Assembly (NCBI GenBank): GCA_024682035.1
Contig: JAIKZS010000166.1
Location: 1-52,330 of the forward strand
Reading direction: 5' to 3'
DNA length: 52,330 nt
From: Bacteroidaceae bacterium
GTDB taxonomy: Bacteria > Bacteroidota > Bacteroidia > Bacteroidales > Bacteroidaceae
Position 1 is the stretch's first letter, and every line of letters begins with the position of its first letter. This document shows, piece after piece, positions 41,026 through 48,520 of this stretch. The position numbers and the translations under genes were made by a program. The notes under the pieces are model-generated. The model was not told the DNA's origin. It did no database searches and saw only the letters and a program-made list of their open reading frames with translations.

Positions 41026-42417
41026 ATGATTACAGAAGATGAAAAATGGCAGAACGCCGAACAAAACGGCACTGCCGATGGAAATCAATTTGAAGGATTT
41101 AACCGTGAAGCCAGACCACAACGTGTTTTTACTAACGACAGACCTTACCGTCCTCGTTTTAATCCTAATGCAGACAATTCAAATCGTCAGCAGAGAGTTT
41201 ACAACAATGGTGGCGAACAGCGTCCTTACCGTCCTCGCTTTAACAGCAATGACGGTGGCGAACAGCGTCCTTACCGTCCTCGCTTTAACAGCAATGATGG
41301 TGGTGAACAACGTCCTTACCGTCCTCGCTTTAACAGCAATGATGGTGGTGAACAACGTCCTTACCGTCCACGTTACAACAATGACGGTGGCGAACAGCGC
41401 CCATACCGTCCACGCTATAACAACGAAGGTGGCGAACAGCGCCCATACCGTCCACGCTATAACAATGACGGTGGCGAACAGCGCCCTTACCGTCCTCGTT
41501 TCAACAATAATGAAAATGGTGAACAGCGTTTATATCATCCTCGCTATAACAATGAAGGTGGCGAACAGCGTTCTTACCGTCCTCGTACAAATGGAGGTGG
41601 CCAATATGGTAAACCCGGTCGCATGCAACAGCGAAGAGGCGGTTATATGAAACCAAATAATCACAGGCCAATAGAATATACAGAAGTATATACGCCTGAA
41701 GATGATATTCGTTTGAATAAGTTCCTTGCAAATGCAGGTATCTGCTCTCGTCGCGAAGCTGATGAATACATTCAGGCAGGCGTCGTTACCGTAAACGGTG
41801 AAGTAGTGAAGGAACTTGGCACCAAAATTAAACGTGGTGATGAGGTGAAATTCCATGATCAACCCGTTTCTATTGAACGTAAAATTTATGTTTTGTTGAA
41901 CAAACCAAAGGATTGTGTGACAACTACAGATGACCCACAGGCTCGTAAGACTGTGATGGATATTATAAAAGGTGCTTGCCCTGAGCGTATTTACCCAGTT
42001 GGTCGACTTGACCGTAATACAACCGGTGTTTTGTTGCTGACTAACGACGGTGAACTGGCATCAAAACTTACACATCCTAAGTTTGAAAAGAAAAAGATAT
42101 ATCGTGTTAAGTTAGATAAAGACCTGACACAAGATGATATGAACAAAATCGTATCAGGCATTGAATTGGAAGATGGCGAAATTCATGCAGACGAGATTGC
42201 CTATGCTGACGATATAAAGAAAAACGATATAGGTATTGAGATTCATTCTGGTAAGAATCGTGTCGTTCGTCGTATATTTGAACATCTCGGGTATAAAGTG
42301 ATAAAACTTGACCGTGTGTTCTTTGCAGGTCTTACCAAGAAAGGTTTGAAACGAGGCGATTGGAGGTTCCTTACTCAACAAGAGGTGAATTTCCTGCGCA
42401 TGGGTTCATTCTCTTAA
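41026..42417 (+). CDS. RluB-type 23S rRNA pseudouridine synthase with repeat tail
   Basis: The 463-residue protein has a low-complexity N-terminal region (about 1-215) made of tandem GGEQRPYRPR-type repeats. An S4 RNA-binding domain (about 225-275) and the RsuA/RluB catalytic domain follow. The catalytic motif is GRLDRNTTGVLLLTND with Asp329. Family members change uridine to pseudouridine in 23S rRNA. The Arg-rich repeats are likely disordered and could bind RNA or form condensates. Such N-terminal repeats occur in Bacteroidetes relatives, with copy number that differs between strains. Confidence 0.92.
   Translation: MITEDEKWQNAEQNGTADGNQFEGFNREARPQRVFTNDRPYRPRFNPNADNSNRQQRVYNNGGEQRPYRPRFNSNDGGEQRPYRPRFNSNDGGEQRPYRPRFNSNDGGEQRPYRPRYNNDGGEQRPYRPRYNNEGGEQRPYRPRYNNDGGEQRPYRPRFNNNENGEQRLYHPRYNNEGGEQRSYRPRTNGGGQYGKPGRMQQRRGGYMKPNNHRPIEYTEVYTPEDDIRLNKFLANAGICSRREADEYIQAGVVTVNGEVVKELGTKIKRGDEVKFHDQPVSIERKIYVLLNKPKDCVTTTDDPQARKTVMDIIKGACPERIYPVGRLDRNTTGVLLLTNDGELASKLTHPKFEKKKIYRVKLDKDLTQDDMNKIVSGIELEDGEIHADEIAYADDIKKNDIGIEIHSGKNRVVRRIFEHLGYKVIKLDRVFFAGLTKKGLKRGDWRFLTQQEVNFLRMGSFS
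41209..41590 (+). repeat. Tandem coding repeats in the pseudouridine synthase
   Basis: Nine units of 42-45 bases encode (G/N)GEQR-x-Y-x-PR followed by (F/Y)-N-(S/N)-(N)-(D/E). Neighbouring units are nearly identical at the DNA level, so they are prone to gain or lose copies without shifting the frame. Confidence 0.9.
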
Positions 42418-42444
42418 TATATAAATATGGTGTAGTAAAGAATT

Positions 42445-43848
42445 ATGGAAACTATTCGTAGAACAAAAGTAATTGACATACTTAATCGTACGGACTTTGG
42501 GGCTTTGGTCAATGTTAAAGGCTGGGTACGTACGCGTCGAGGAAGCAAAAAAGTTAGTTTTATAGCGTTGAATGACGGCTCTATTATTCATAATGTGCAG
42601 ATTGTCGTAGATTTAGACGCTTTTGACGAGAATCTTTTGAAAGACATTACTACTGGAGCATGTATTAGCGTGAATGGTGAATTAACTGCTTCTGTGGGTT
42701 CTGGACAAAAGGTCGAGATACAAGCACGTGAAATTGAAGTACTAGGCGTAGCCGACAATACCTATCCACTACAGAAGAAGGGGCATTCCATGGAGTTCTT
42801 GCGCGAAGTAGCACACTTGCGTATGCGAACCAATACATTCGGCGCAGTATTCCGTATCCGTCATAATATGGCTATGGCTATACATCGCTATTTCCATGAG
42901 CATGGTTTCTTCTACTTTAACTCACCTATTATTACAGCGAGTGATTGTGAGGGTGCTGGCGAAATGTTCCAAGTGACGACCCAGAACCTGTATGATCTTA
43001 AAAAGGACGAAGAAGGAAAAATAATATATGATGACGACTTCTTCGGCAAGATGACATCACTTACTGTAAGTGGGCAGTTAGAAGGAGAAACAGCAGCTAC
43101 TGCTCTTGGTGCAATCTATACTTTTGGCCCTACTTTCCGAGCAGAAAATTCCAATACACCTCGCCATTTAGCTGAGTTTTGGATGGTAGAACCCGAGGTG
43201 GCTTTTATAGATCTGAATGATTTGATGGATTTGGAAGAAGACTTTATCAAGTATTGTGTTAAGTGGGCGTTGGATAACTGTATGGATGATTTGCAGTTCC
43301 TCAATAACATGATAGATAAGACTTTGATTGAGCGTCTGCAAGGAGTATTAAAGGAGGACTTTGTCCGTCTGCCTTATACTGAAGGTATCCGCATACTAGA
43401 GGAAGCAAGCAAGAATGGACATAAGTTTGAATTCCCTGTTTCTTGGGGCGTTGACTTGGCTTCAGAGCATGAACGCTATTTGGTAGAGCATCACTTCAAA
43501 CGTCCAGTTATCATGATTGACTATCCTAAGGAAATCAAGGCTTTCTATATGAAACAGAATGCAGACGGCAAGACTGTTCAAGGTACTGACGTGCTGTTCC
43601 CAGCTATTGGAGAAATCATTGGCGGTAGTGTTCGTGAAGAAAACTATGATAAGTTGATGAGTGAAATTAAGCGACGTGATATACCAATGAAGGATATGTG
43701 GTGGTATCTTGATACTCGTAGGTATGGAAGCTGTCCTCATGGAGGCTTTGGTCTCGGTTTCGAAAGATTAATCCTGTTTGTAACAGGTATGTCAAATATC
43801 CGTGACGTAATACCTTATCCACGTACGCCGCATAATGCAGATTTTTAA
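42445..43848 (+). CDS. asnS: Asparaginyl-tRNA synthetase (AsnS)
   Basis: This 467-residue class IIb synthetase has an N-terminal OB-fold for anticodon recognition ([23 protein letters not shown]), class II motif 2 ([25 protein letters not shown]) and motif 3 ([10 protein letters not shown]). It charges tRNA-Asn with asparagine. Length is normal and the start follows 27 bases after the previous gene. Confidence 0.96.
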   Translation: METIRRTKVIDILNRTDFGALVNVKGWVRTRRGSKKVSFIALNDGSIIHNVQIVVDLDAFDENLLKDITTGACISVNGELTASVGSGQKVEIQAREIEVLGVADNTYPLQKKGHSMEFLREVAHLRMRTNTFGAVFRIRHNMAMAIHRYFHEHGFFYFNSPIITASDCEGAGEMFQVTTQNLYDLKKDEEGKIIYDDDFFGKMTSLTVSGQLEGETAATALGAIYTFGPTFRAENSNTPRHLAEFWMVEPEVAFIDLNDLMDLEEDFIKYCVKWALDNCMDDLQFLNNMIDKTLIERLQGVLKEDFVRLPYTEGIRILEEASKNGHKFEFPVSWGVDLASEHERYLVEHHFKRPVIMIDYPKEIKAFYMKQNADGKTVQGTDVLFPAIGEIIGGSVREENYDKLMSEIKRRDIPMKDMWWYLDTRRYGSCPHGGFGLGFERLILFVTGMSNIRDVIPYPRTPHNADF

Positions 43849-43855
43849 AAGTTTT

Positions 43856-43887
43856 TTTGGCTAATTGCTGGAAAAACTGTACCTTTG
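43856..43887 (+). promoter_or_regulatory. Promoter of the rplM-rpsI-rpsB-tsf genes
   Basis: TTTG (43856-43859) and TACCTTTG (43880-43887) are spaced by 20 bases, a full match to the Bacteroidetes consensus. The untranslated leader to rplM would be about 120 bases. That is long enough for autoregulatory RNA structure, though none is obvious. Confidence 0.8.
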
Positions 43888-44015
43888 CAAGCCGATTATT
43901 ATCAAGACAATAAAAAGCGATTGATTCATAATGCTTTGTAGAACTCTTTTGGCCAAGACCTACCAAGCTTTATGATGAAAATCTTAGTAGTAACAATTTT
44001 AAATTTTTAATTAGA

Positions 44016-44477
44016 GTGGATACTTTAAGTTACAAGACCATTTCTGCAAACAAAACTACGGTAAACAAAGAATGGGTTATCGTAGATGCCACAGACCAGG
44101 TATTAGGCCGTCTGGGCTCAAAAGTTGCGAAGTTGTTGAGAGGTAAGTATAAACCTAACTTCACCCCTCACGTAGATTGCGGCGATAATGTAATTATTAT
44201 CAACGCTGACAAAGTTAAGTTGACTGGTAACAAATGGAACGGTAGAGTTTACCTTTCTTATACAGGTTACCCTGGCGGTCAGAGAGAGATTACTCCTGCT
44301 AAGTTGTTGGCAAAGCCAAATGGTGCAGACCGTCTGTTGAGAAGAGTAGTAAAGGGCATGCTGCCAAAGACTAAGCTGGGCGCACAGATTCTTAATAATC
44401 TGTATATCTACGCTGGTTCAGAGCACAAGCATCAGGCACAAGAGCCTAAGCTCATTGATATTAACGCACTTAACTAA
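44016..44477 (+). CDS. rplM: 50S ribosomal protein L13
   Basis: The 153-residue protein starts with GTG and carries the L13 features (VIVDATDQVLGRLGSKVAKLLRGKYKPNFTPHVDCGDNVIIINADKV, and MLPKTKLGAQ). It is the usual partner of S9, which follows nine bases later. No nearby ATG fits better. Confidence 0.97.
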   Translation: MDTLSYKTISANKTTVNKEWVIVDATDQVLGRLGSKVAKLLRGKYKPNFTPHVDCGDNVIIINADKVKLTGNKWNGRVYLSYTGYPGGQREITPAKLLAKPNGADRLLRRVVKGMLPKTKLGAQILNNLYIYAGSEHKHQAQEPKLIDINALN

Positions 44478-44486
44478 TAAGAAGAT

Positions 44487-44873
44487 ATGGAAGTAATTAA
44501 CGCATTAGGCAGACGCAAAAGTGCAGTTGCGCGTATCTTCATGTCAGAAGGTACAGGTAAAATTACCATTAACAAGAAAGATTTAGAAGTCTATTTCCCA
44601 TCATCAATCCTGCAGTTCGTTGTAAAGCAGCCATTGAACAAATTGGGTGTAGCAGAAAAATATGACATCAAGGTGAACCTTAACGGTGGTGGCTTCACTG
44701 GTCAGTCTCAGGCTTTGCGTCTGGCAATTGCTCGCGCATTGGTGAAGATCAATCCAGAAGATAAGAAGACCCTGCGTGCTGAAGGCTTCATGACACGTGA
44801 TCCACGTTCTGTTGAGCGTAAGAAGCCAGGTCGTCCAAAGGCTCGTCGTAGATTCCAGTTCAGCAAACGTTAA
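44487..44873 (+). CDS. rpsI: 30S ribosomal protein S9
   Basis: This 128-residue protein has the S9 start ALGRRKSAVARIF and the conserved C-terminal RRRFQFSKR tail that reaches the P-site tRNA. It follows rplM as in most bacteria. Confidence 0.97.
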   Translation: MEVINALGRRKSAVARIFMSEGTGKITINKKDLEVYFPSSILQFVVKQPLNKLGVAEKYDIKVNLNGGGFTGQSQALRLAIARALVKINPEDKKTLRAEGFMTRDPRSVERKKPGRPKARRRFQFSKR

Positions 44874-44895
44874 TGTGCTGGTGGAGAAAATTTGC

Positions 44896-44953
44896 GTTTA
44901 GCATCTAAACTACCGGGACTCGTAGGTTTAGGCTACCCGGCGGTTGGTTTAGA
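44896..44953 (+). ncRNA. Candidate structured leader upstream of rpsB
   Basis: In the 122-base gap between rpsI and rpsB, TCTAAAC (44904-44910) pairs with GTTTAGA (44947-44953), enclosing CCGGG (44913-44917) with CCCGG (44936-44940). The same CTAAAC can pair with GTTTAG at 44896-44901 or at 44926-44931. These alternatives suggest a switch, perhaps autoregulation by S2. A known family is not asserted. Confidence 0.5.
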
Positions 44954-44995
44954 ACAAACAAAAAAGAAAGTAAACGATTTAAAGAAAAAATTCAA

Positions 44996-45838
44996 ATGTC
45001 TAGAACTAATTTTGATACATTACTCGAAGCTGGTTGCCACTTCGGTCATCTAAAGAGAAAGTGGAATCCAGCTATGGCTCCTTATATTTTCATGGAGCGC
45101 AATGGTATTCATATCATTGATTTAAATAAGACGGTTGCTAAAATTGATGAAGCTGCTGAAGCTATGAAGCAAATCGCCAAGTCAGGAAAGAAAATCCTGT
45201 TTGTTGCTACTAAGAAACAAGCTAAGCAGGTTGTAGCTGAGAAAGCTCAGTCTGTTGGCATGCCTTACGTGATTGAGCGTTGGCCAGGTGGTATGCTTAC
45301 CAACTTCCCAACCATTCGTAAAGCAGTGAAGAAAATGGCTAATATTGATAAATTGACTAGCGATGGTACTTTCTCTAATCTGTCAAAGCGTGAAATCCTG
45401 CAGATTTCTCGTCAGCGTGCTAAGTTGGAGAAGAACCTTGGTTCAATTGCAGATCTTACTCGTTTGCCATCTGCTCTATTTGTAGTAGATGTGATGAAGG
45501 AGAATATTGCTGTTCGTGAGGCTAATCGTTTGGGTATTCCAGTGTTTGGTATTGTTGATACCAATTCTGATCCAGACAATATTGATTTCGTGATCCCAGC
45601 TAATGACGATGCTACTAACTCTATCGAGGTTATTCTTGATGCTTGCTGCGCTGCTATGCAGGAAGGTATTGAGGAGCGTAAAGTAGAGAAGCTCGATACA
45701 GAGGCTGAAGGTGATGAAGAAGTAGAGAAAGCTCCAAAAGCAGCTCGTCCAAGAAGAGTGAAGGCTCGTATTGACAAGCGTGATGAGGAAGCTTTGAATG
45801 CTTCAAAGGCAGCTTCTTTCATTAAGGATGAAGATTGA
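44996..45838 (+). CDS. rpsB: 30S ribosomal protein S2
   Basis: The 280-residue protein begins with SRTNFDTLLEAGCHFGHLKRKWNPAM and contains GIPVFGIVDTNSDP, as in S2. The C-terminus has an extra charged tail, common in Bacteroidetes. It is followed by tsf, the usual order. The upstream gap contains a structured element that may be its leader. Confidence 0.97.
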   Translation: MSRTNFDTLLEAGCHFGHLKRKWNPAMAPYIFMERNGIHIIDLNKTVAKIDEAAEAMKQIAKSGKKILFVATKKQAKQVVAEKAQSVGMPYVIERWPGGMLTNFPTIRKAVKKMANIDKLTSDGTFSNLSKREILQISRQRAKLEKNLGSIADLTRLPSALFVVDVMKENIAVREANRLGIPVFGIVDTNSDPDNIDFVIPANDDATNSIEVILDACCAAMQEGIEERKVEKLDTEAEGDEEVEKAPKAARPRRVKARIDKRDEEALNASKAASFIKDED

Positions 45839-45870
45839 TATTATTAACCATTTAAACAAGATATTATAAT

Positions 45871-46863
45871 ATGGCTGTAACAATGGCTGATATTACCAAG
45901 CTCCGTAAGATGACGGGTGCTGGTATGATGGACTGTAAGAATGCATTGACTCAGGCAAACAATGATTTTGATGAGGCAGTGAAGATCATACGTGAGAAGG
46001 GTAAGGCAGTGGCTGCTAAGCGTTCTGACCGTGAAGCTTCTGAAGGTTGTGTGCTGGTTAAGGTTGATGGAAATTTTGGTGCTATGATTGCACTGAAGTG
46101 CGAAACTGACTTCGTGGCAAACAATGCTGATTTCGTAAAGTTAACTCAAGATATTCTGGATGCAGCTGTAGCTAACCGTTGCAAGACTATGGATGAAGTA
46201 AAGGCTCTTAAGTTAGGTGACCGTACCGTAGCTGAGGCTGTTACTGACCGTAGCGGTATTACTGGTGAGAAAATGGAACTCGATGGATACAATGTATTGG
46301 AAGGCGAGGGCATTTCTACCTATAATCACATGAACAAGAATTTCCTTTGCACTATGTGCTTGCTCAACAAGCCAGGTTTTGAAGAGGCTGGTCATGAGGT
46401 AGCTTTACAGATTGCTGCTATGAACCCAGTGGCTGTTGACGAGGCAAGTGTTCCTCAGGAAGTAAAGGATAACGAGTTGAGTGTAGCTATCCAGAAGACC
46501 AAGGAAGAGCAAATTAACAAGGCTGTTGAGGCTGCTTTGCGTAAGGCTGGCTATAATCTTTATATCGCAGAGAATGAAGATCACTTGAACGAAGGTATCA
46601 TGAAGAAGATGATTACTGAAGAACAGGCTGATGACATTCGTCGAATTAAGAAAGAAGTAGCTGAACAGAAGGCTGCAAGTCTGCCACAGCAGATGATACA
46701 GAATATTGCTAATGGTCGTATGGCTAAGTTCTTCAAGGATGTATGCTTGCTGAAGCAGGAGTACAACAAGGATGCTAAGTTGACTGTAGCTGAATTCTTG
46801 CAGAAGTGCGACAAGGACCTTACCGTTGTTGACTTCAAGCGTTTCAACCTCCGGGCAGAGTAA
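45871..46863 (+). CDS. tsf: Elongation factor Ts
   Basis: This 330-residue protein is the guanine nucleotide exchange factor of EF-Tu. The N-terminal UBA-like module (ITKLRKMTGAGMMDCKNALTQANNDFDEAVKIIREKGKA) and the core segment TDFVANNADF are typical. It is longer than the E. coli protein (about 283), as in other Bacteroidetes. A terminator follows. Confidence 0.97.
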   Translation: MAVTMADITKLRKMTGAGMMDCKNALTQANNDFDEAVKIIREKGKAVAAKRSDREASEGCVLVKVDGNFGAMIALKCETDFVANNADFVKLTQDILDAAVANRCKTMDEVKALKLGDRTVAEAVTDRSGITGEKMELDGYNVLEGEGISTYNHMNKNFLCTMCLLNKPGFEEAGHEVALQIAAMNPVAVDEASVPQEVKDNELSVAIQKTKEEQINKAVEAALRKAGYNLYIAENEDHLNEGIMKKMITEEQADDIRRIKKEVAEQKAASLPQQMIQNIANGRMAKFFKDVCLLKQEYNKDAKLTVAEFLQKCDKDLTVVDFKRFNLRAE

Positions 46864-46885
46864 TTTACTTTCTCGATATATAATG

Positions 46886-46919
46886 AGAGGATGCCTCCAA
46901 TAGGGGCATCCTCTTTTTT
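46886..46919 (+). terminator. Rho-independent terminator after tsf
   Basis: AGAGGATGCC (46886-46895) pairs with GGCATCCTCT (46905-46914), a 10-bp stem with a nine-base loop, followed by a run of T to 46919. Confidence 0.9.
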
Positions 46920-46929
46920 ACTTATTGTA

Positions 46930-47277
46930 TTATCCTACGGGTTTTGTTTGTGAATAGCCCTTAGCTTTTAGTAAATCTAGTACCCGCTGTTTGAAATCAC
47001 CTTGTATAATTATTTCATCATCTTTGACAGTACCTCCAACACCACAGCTGCTTTTCAAGAGCTTACCCAATGCCTTTAAATCATCATCATTTCCTATAAA
47101 ACCTGTAACTAATGTAACGGTCTTACCTCCACGGTTCTTTCTATCCAAACTTACACGAAGTTTTTGTTGTTGTGGCGGCAGTGTAACTTTATCTTCTTTT
47201 TGCGAAGTTTCATATTTGAAATTAGGATTTGTGGAATAAACCACGTTCAATCTGTCTTTCCAATCGTTGTTCATCAT
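46930..47277 (-). CDS. SUI1/YciH-like translation factor
   Basis: The start is taken at the ATG at 47277 (MMNNDWKDR); a further upstream frame overlaps the divergent promoter. The 115-residue product matches the SUI1/eIF1-like fold: LRVSLDRKNRGGKTVTLVTGFIG, then a helix, LLKSSCGVGGTVKDDEIIIQGDFKQRV and a short C-terminal helix. YciH-type proteins bind the small ribosomal subunit and can influence start-codon fidelity. It is convergent with tsf, which shares the terminator region. Confidence 0.9.
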   Translation of the reverse strand: MMNNDWKDRLNVVYSTNPNFKYETSQKEDKVTLPPQQQKLRVSLDRKNRGGKTVTLVTGFIGNDDDLKALGKLLKSSCGVGGTVKDDEIIIQGDFKQRVLDLLKAKGYSQTKPVG

Positions 47278-47295
47278 TATAATATATCTTTTCCA

Positions 47296-47346
47296 CAAAA
47301 ATAGGCAAAAAGATTGGTAACTTGTCAATGAAAAACAGTAAATTTG
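47296..47346. promoter_or_regulatory. Overlapping divergent promoters (SUI1-like and FAH genes)
   Basis: TAAATTTG on the plus strand at 47339-47346 serves the FAH gene, with a -33-like ATTG at 22-base spacing. On the minus strand the -7 box TATTTTTG spans 47296-47303, with a comparable ATTG 22 bases further upstream. The two cores overlap in one 50-base region. Confidence 0.45.
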
Positions 47347-47365
47347 CGTATCAAATATATTTCTT

Positions 47366-47983
47366 ATGAAGATTATCTGCATTGGCATGAACTATGCCCT
47401 CCATAAAAAGGAATTGGGACATACAGAAGAAACACCAGAGCCCGTGATATTTCTTAAACCCGACTCTGCCATTTTGCGTGATGGGAAACCTTTCTTTTTG
47501 CCTGATTTCTCTCAAAATGTTCAGTACGAAACGGAGATAGTAGTACGCATCAGCAGGTTGGGAAAAGCCATCAGTCCGCAGTTTGTGCGTAGGTATTATG
47601 ATGCTGTTACGGTAGGAATTGACTTCACAGCACGCGATTTGCAAAATAAGTTCCGGCAGGAAGGTCATCCGTGGGAATTGAGTAAGGGCTTTGACGAGAG
47701 CGCTGCTATTGGTGAGTTTGTCCCTTTGAGCGAACTGGGTAATGATGTACAGCAACTGCATTTCCATTTGGATATTGATGAAAAGACAGTTCAACAAGGC
47801 TTTACTGGTGATATGCTGTTTACTGTTGATGATATCATCTGTTATGTTAGTAAGTTCATGACTCTAAAAATAGGTGACCTCATATATACCGGTACGCCCG
47901 TAGGGGTAGGCCCCGTTTCTATAGGCCAGCATCTTCAAGGTTATTTGGGAGAAAAGAAGTTGCTTGACTTTTTTGTAAGATGA
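47366..47983 (+). CDS. Fumarylacetoacetate hydrolase (FAH) family protein
   Basis: The 205-residue protein begins MKIICIGMNYALHKKELG and contains the FAH features PVIFLKPDSAIL, YETEIVVRISRLGKAI, VGIDFTARDLQ and TGTPVGVGPVSIG. Metal ligands (Glu and Asp) are in the YETEI and GIDFTARD segments. Members hydrolyse or decarboxylate acylpyruvate-type substrates in the cytoplasm. The specific substrate is unknown. Confidence 0.92.
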   Translation: MKIICIGMNYALHKKELGHTEETPEPVIFLKPDSAILRDGKPFFLPDFSQNVQYETEIVVRISRLGKAISPQFVRRYYDAVTVGIDFTARDLQNKFRQEGHPWELSKGFDESAAIGEFVPLSELGNDVQQLHFHLDIDEKTVQQGFTGDMLFTVDDIICYVSKFMTLKIGDLIYTGTPVGVGPVSIGQHLQGYLGEKKLLDFFVR

Positions 47984-48029
47984 GCAGTCTATAGCTGTCA
48001 ATTGTTATTTATTAGGAAGTAATAGTAGT

Positions 48030-48506
48030 ATGAAAATACGAGTTGGCTTTGGATTTGACGTTCACCAGTTGGTAGAAGGTCGTGAATTATGGTTGGGAGG
48101 TGTGAAAATTCAACATGCGAAAGGTTTGTTGGGTCATTCTGATGCCGACGTGTTGATTCATGCCATTTGCGATGCCTTGTTGGGTGCTGCTAATATGCGC
48201 GACATAGGATTTCATTTCCCCGACACTGCTGCTGAATATAAAAATATCGATAGCAAAGTGTTGCTTAAAAAAGTAATTGAGCTGATAGCTTCAAAAGGCT
48301 ATCGGGTAGGAAATATCGATGCTACCGTTTGTGCAGAACGCCCGAAGTTAAATCCCCACATACCTGCCATGCAACAGGTGTTGTCAGAAGTAATGGGAAT
48401 AGAGGTAGATGACATATCCATCAAAGCTACTACCACAGAGAAACTTGGCTTCACAGGTAGAGAAGAAGGCATTTCTGCATATGCTACTGTATTGATTGAA
48501 AAATAA
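48030..48506 (+). CDS. ispF: 2-C-methyl-D-erythritol 2,4-cyclodiphosphate synthase
   Basis: The 158-residue enzyme has GFGFDVHQL, the zinc-binding region LLGHSDADVLIHAICDALLGAA and the C-terminal TTTEKLGFTGREEGI. It makes the cyclic diphosphate of the MEP isoprenoid pathway. Length is normal. It lies 47 bases after the FAH gene. Confidence 0.97.
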   Translation: MKIRVGFGFDVHQLVEGRELWLGGVKIQHAKGLLGHSDADVLIHAICDALLGAANMRDIGFHFPDTAAEYKNIDSKVLLKKVIELIASKGYRVGNIDATVCAERPKLNPHIPAMQQVLSEVMGIEVDDISIKATTTEKLGFTGREEGISAYATVLIEK

Positions 48507-48520
48507 TAAAATATACGACT

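Noticed and set aside
41209..41590. Regular repeats that could suggest a CRISPR array
   Set aside because: The units are in frame, encode a protein motif and have no unique spacers.
41039..41650. A 203-codon open frame overlapping the pseudouridine synthase
   Set aside because: It exists only because the repeats lack stops in that frame. The product is low-complexity and the real frame has S4 and catalytic domains.
43972..44010. A 12-codon frame (MMKILVVTILNF) in the rplM leader
   Set aside because: It ends five bases before the rplM start, but it is too short and AT-rich to support as a regulatory uORF without conservation data.
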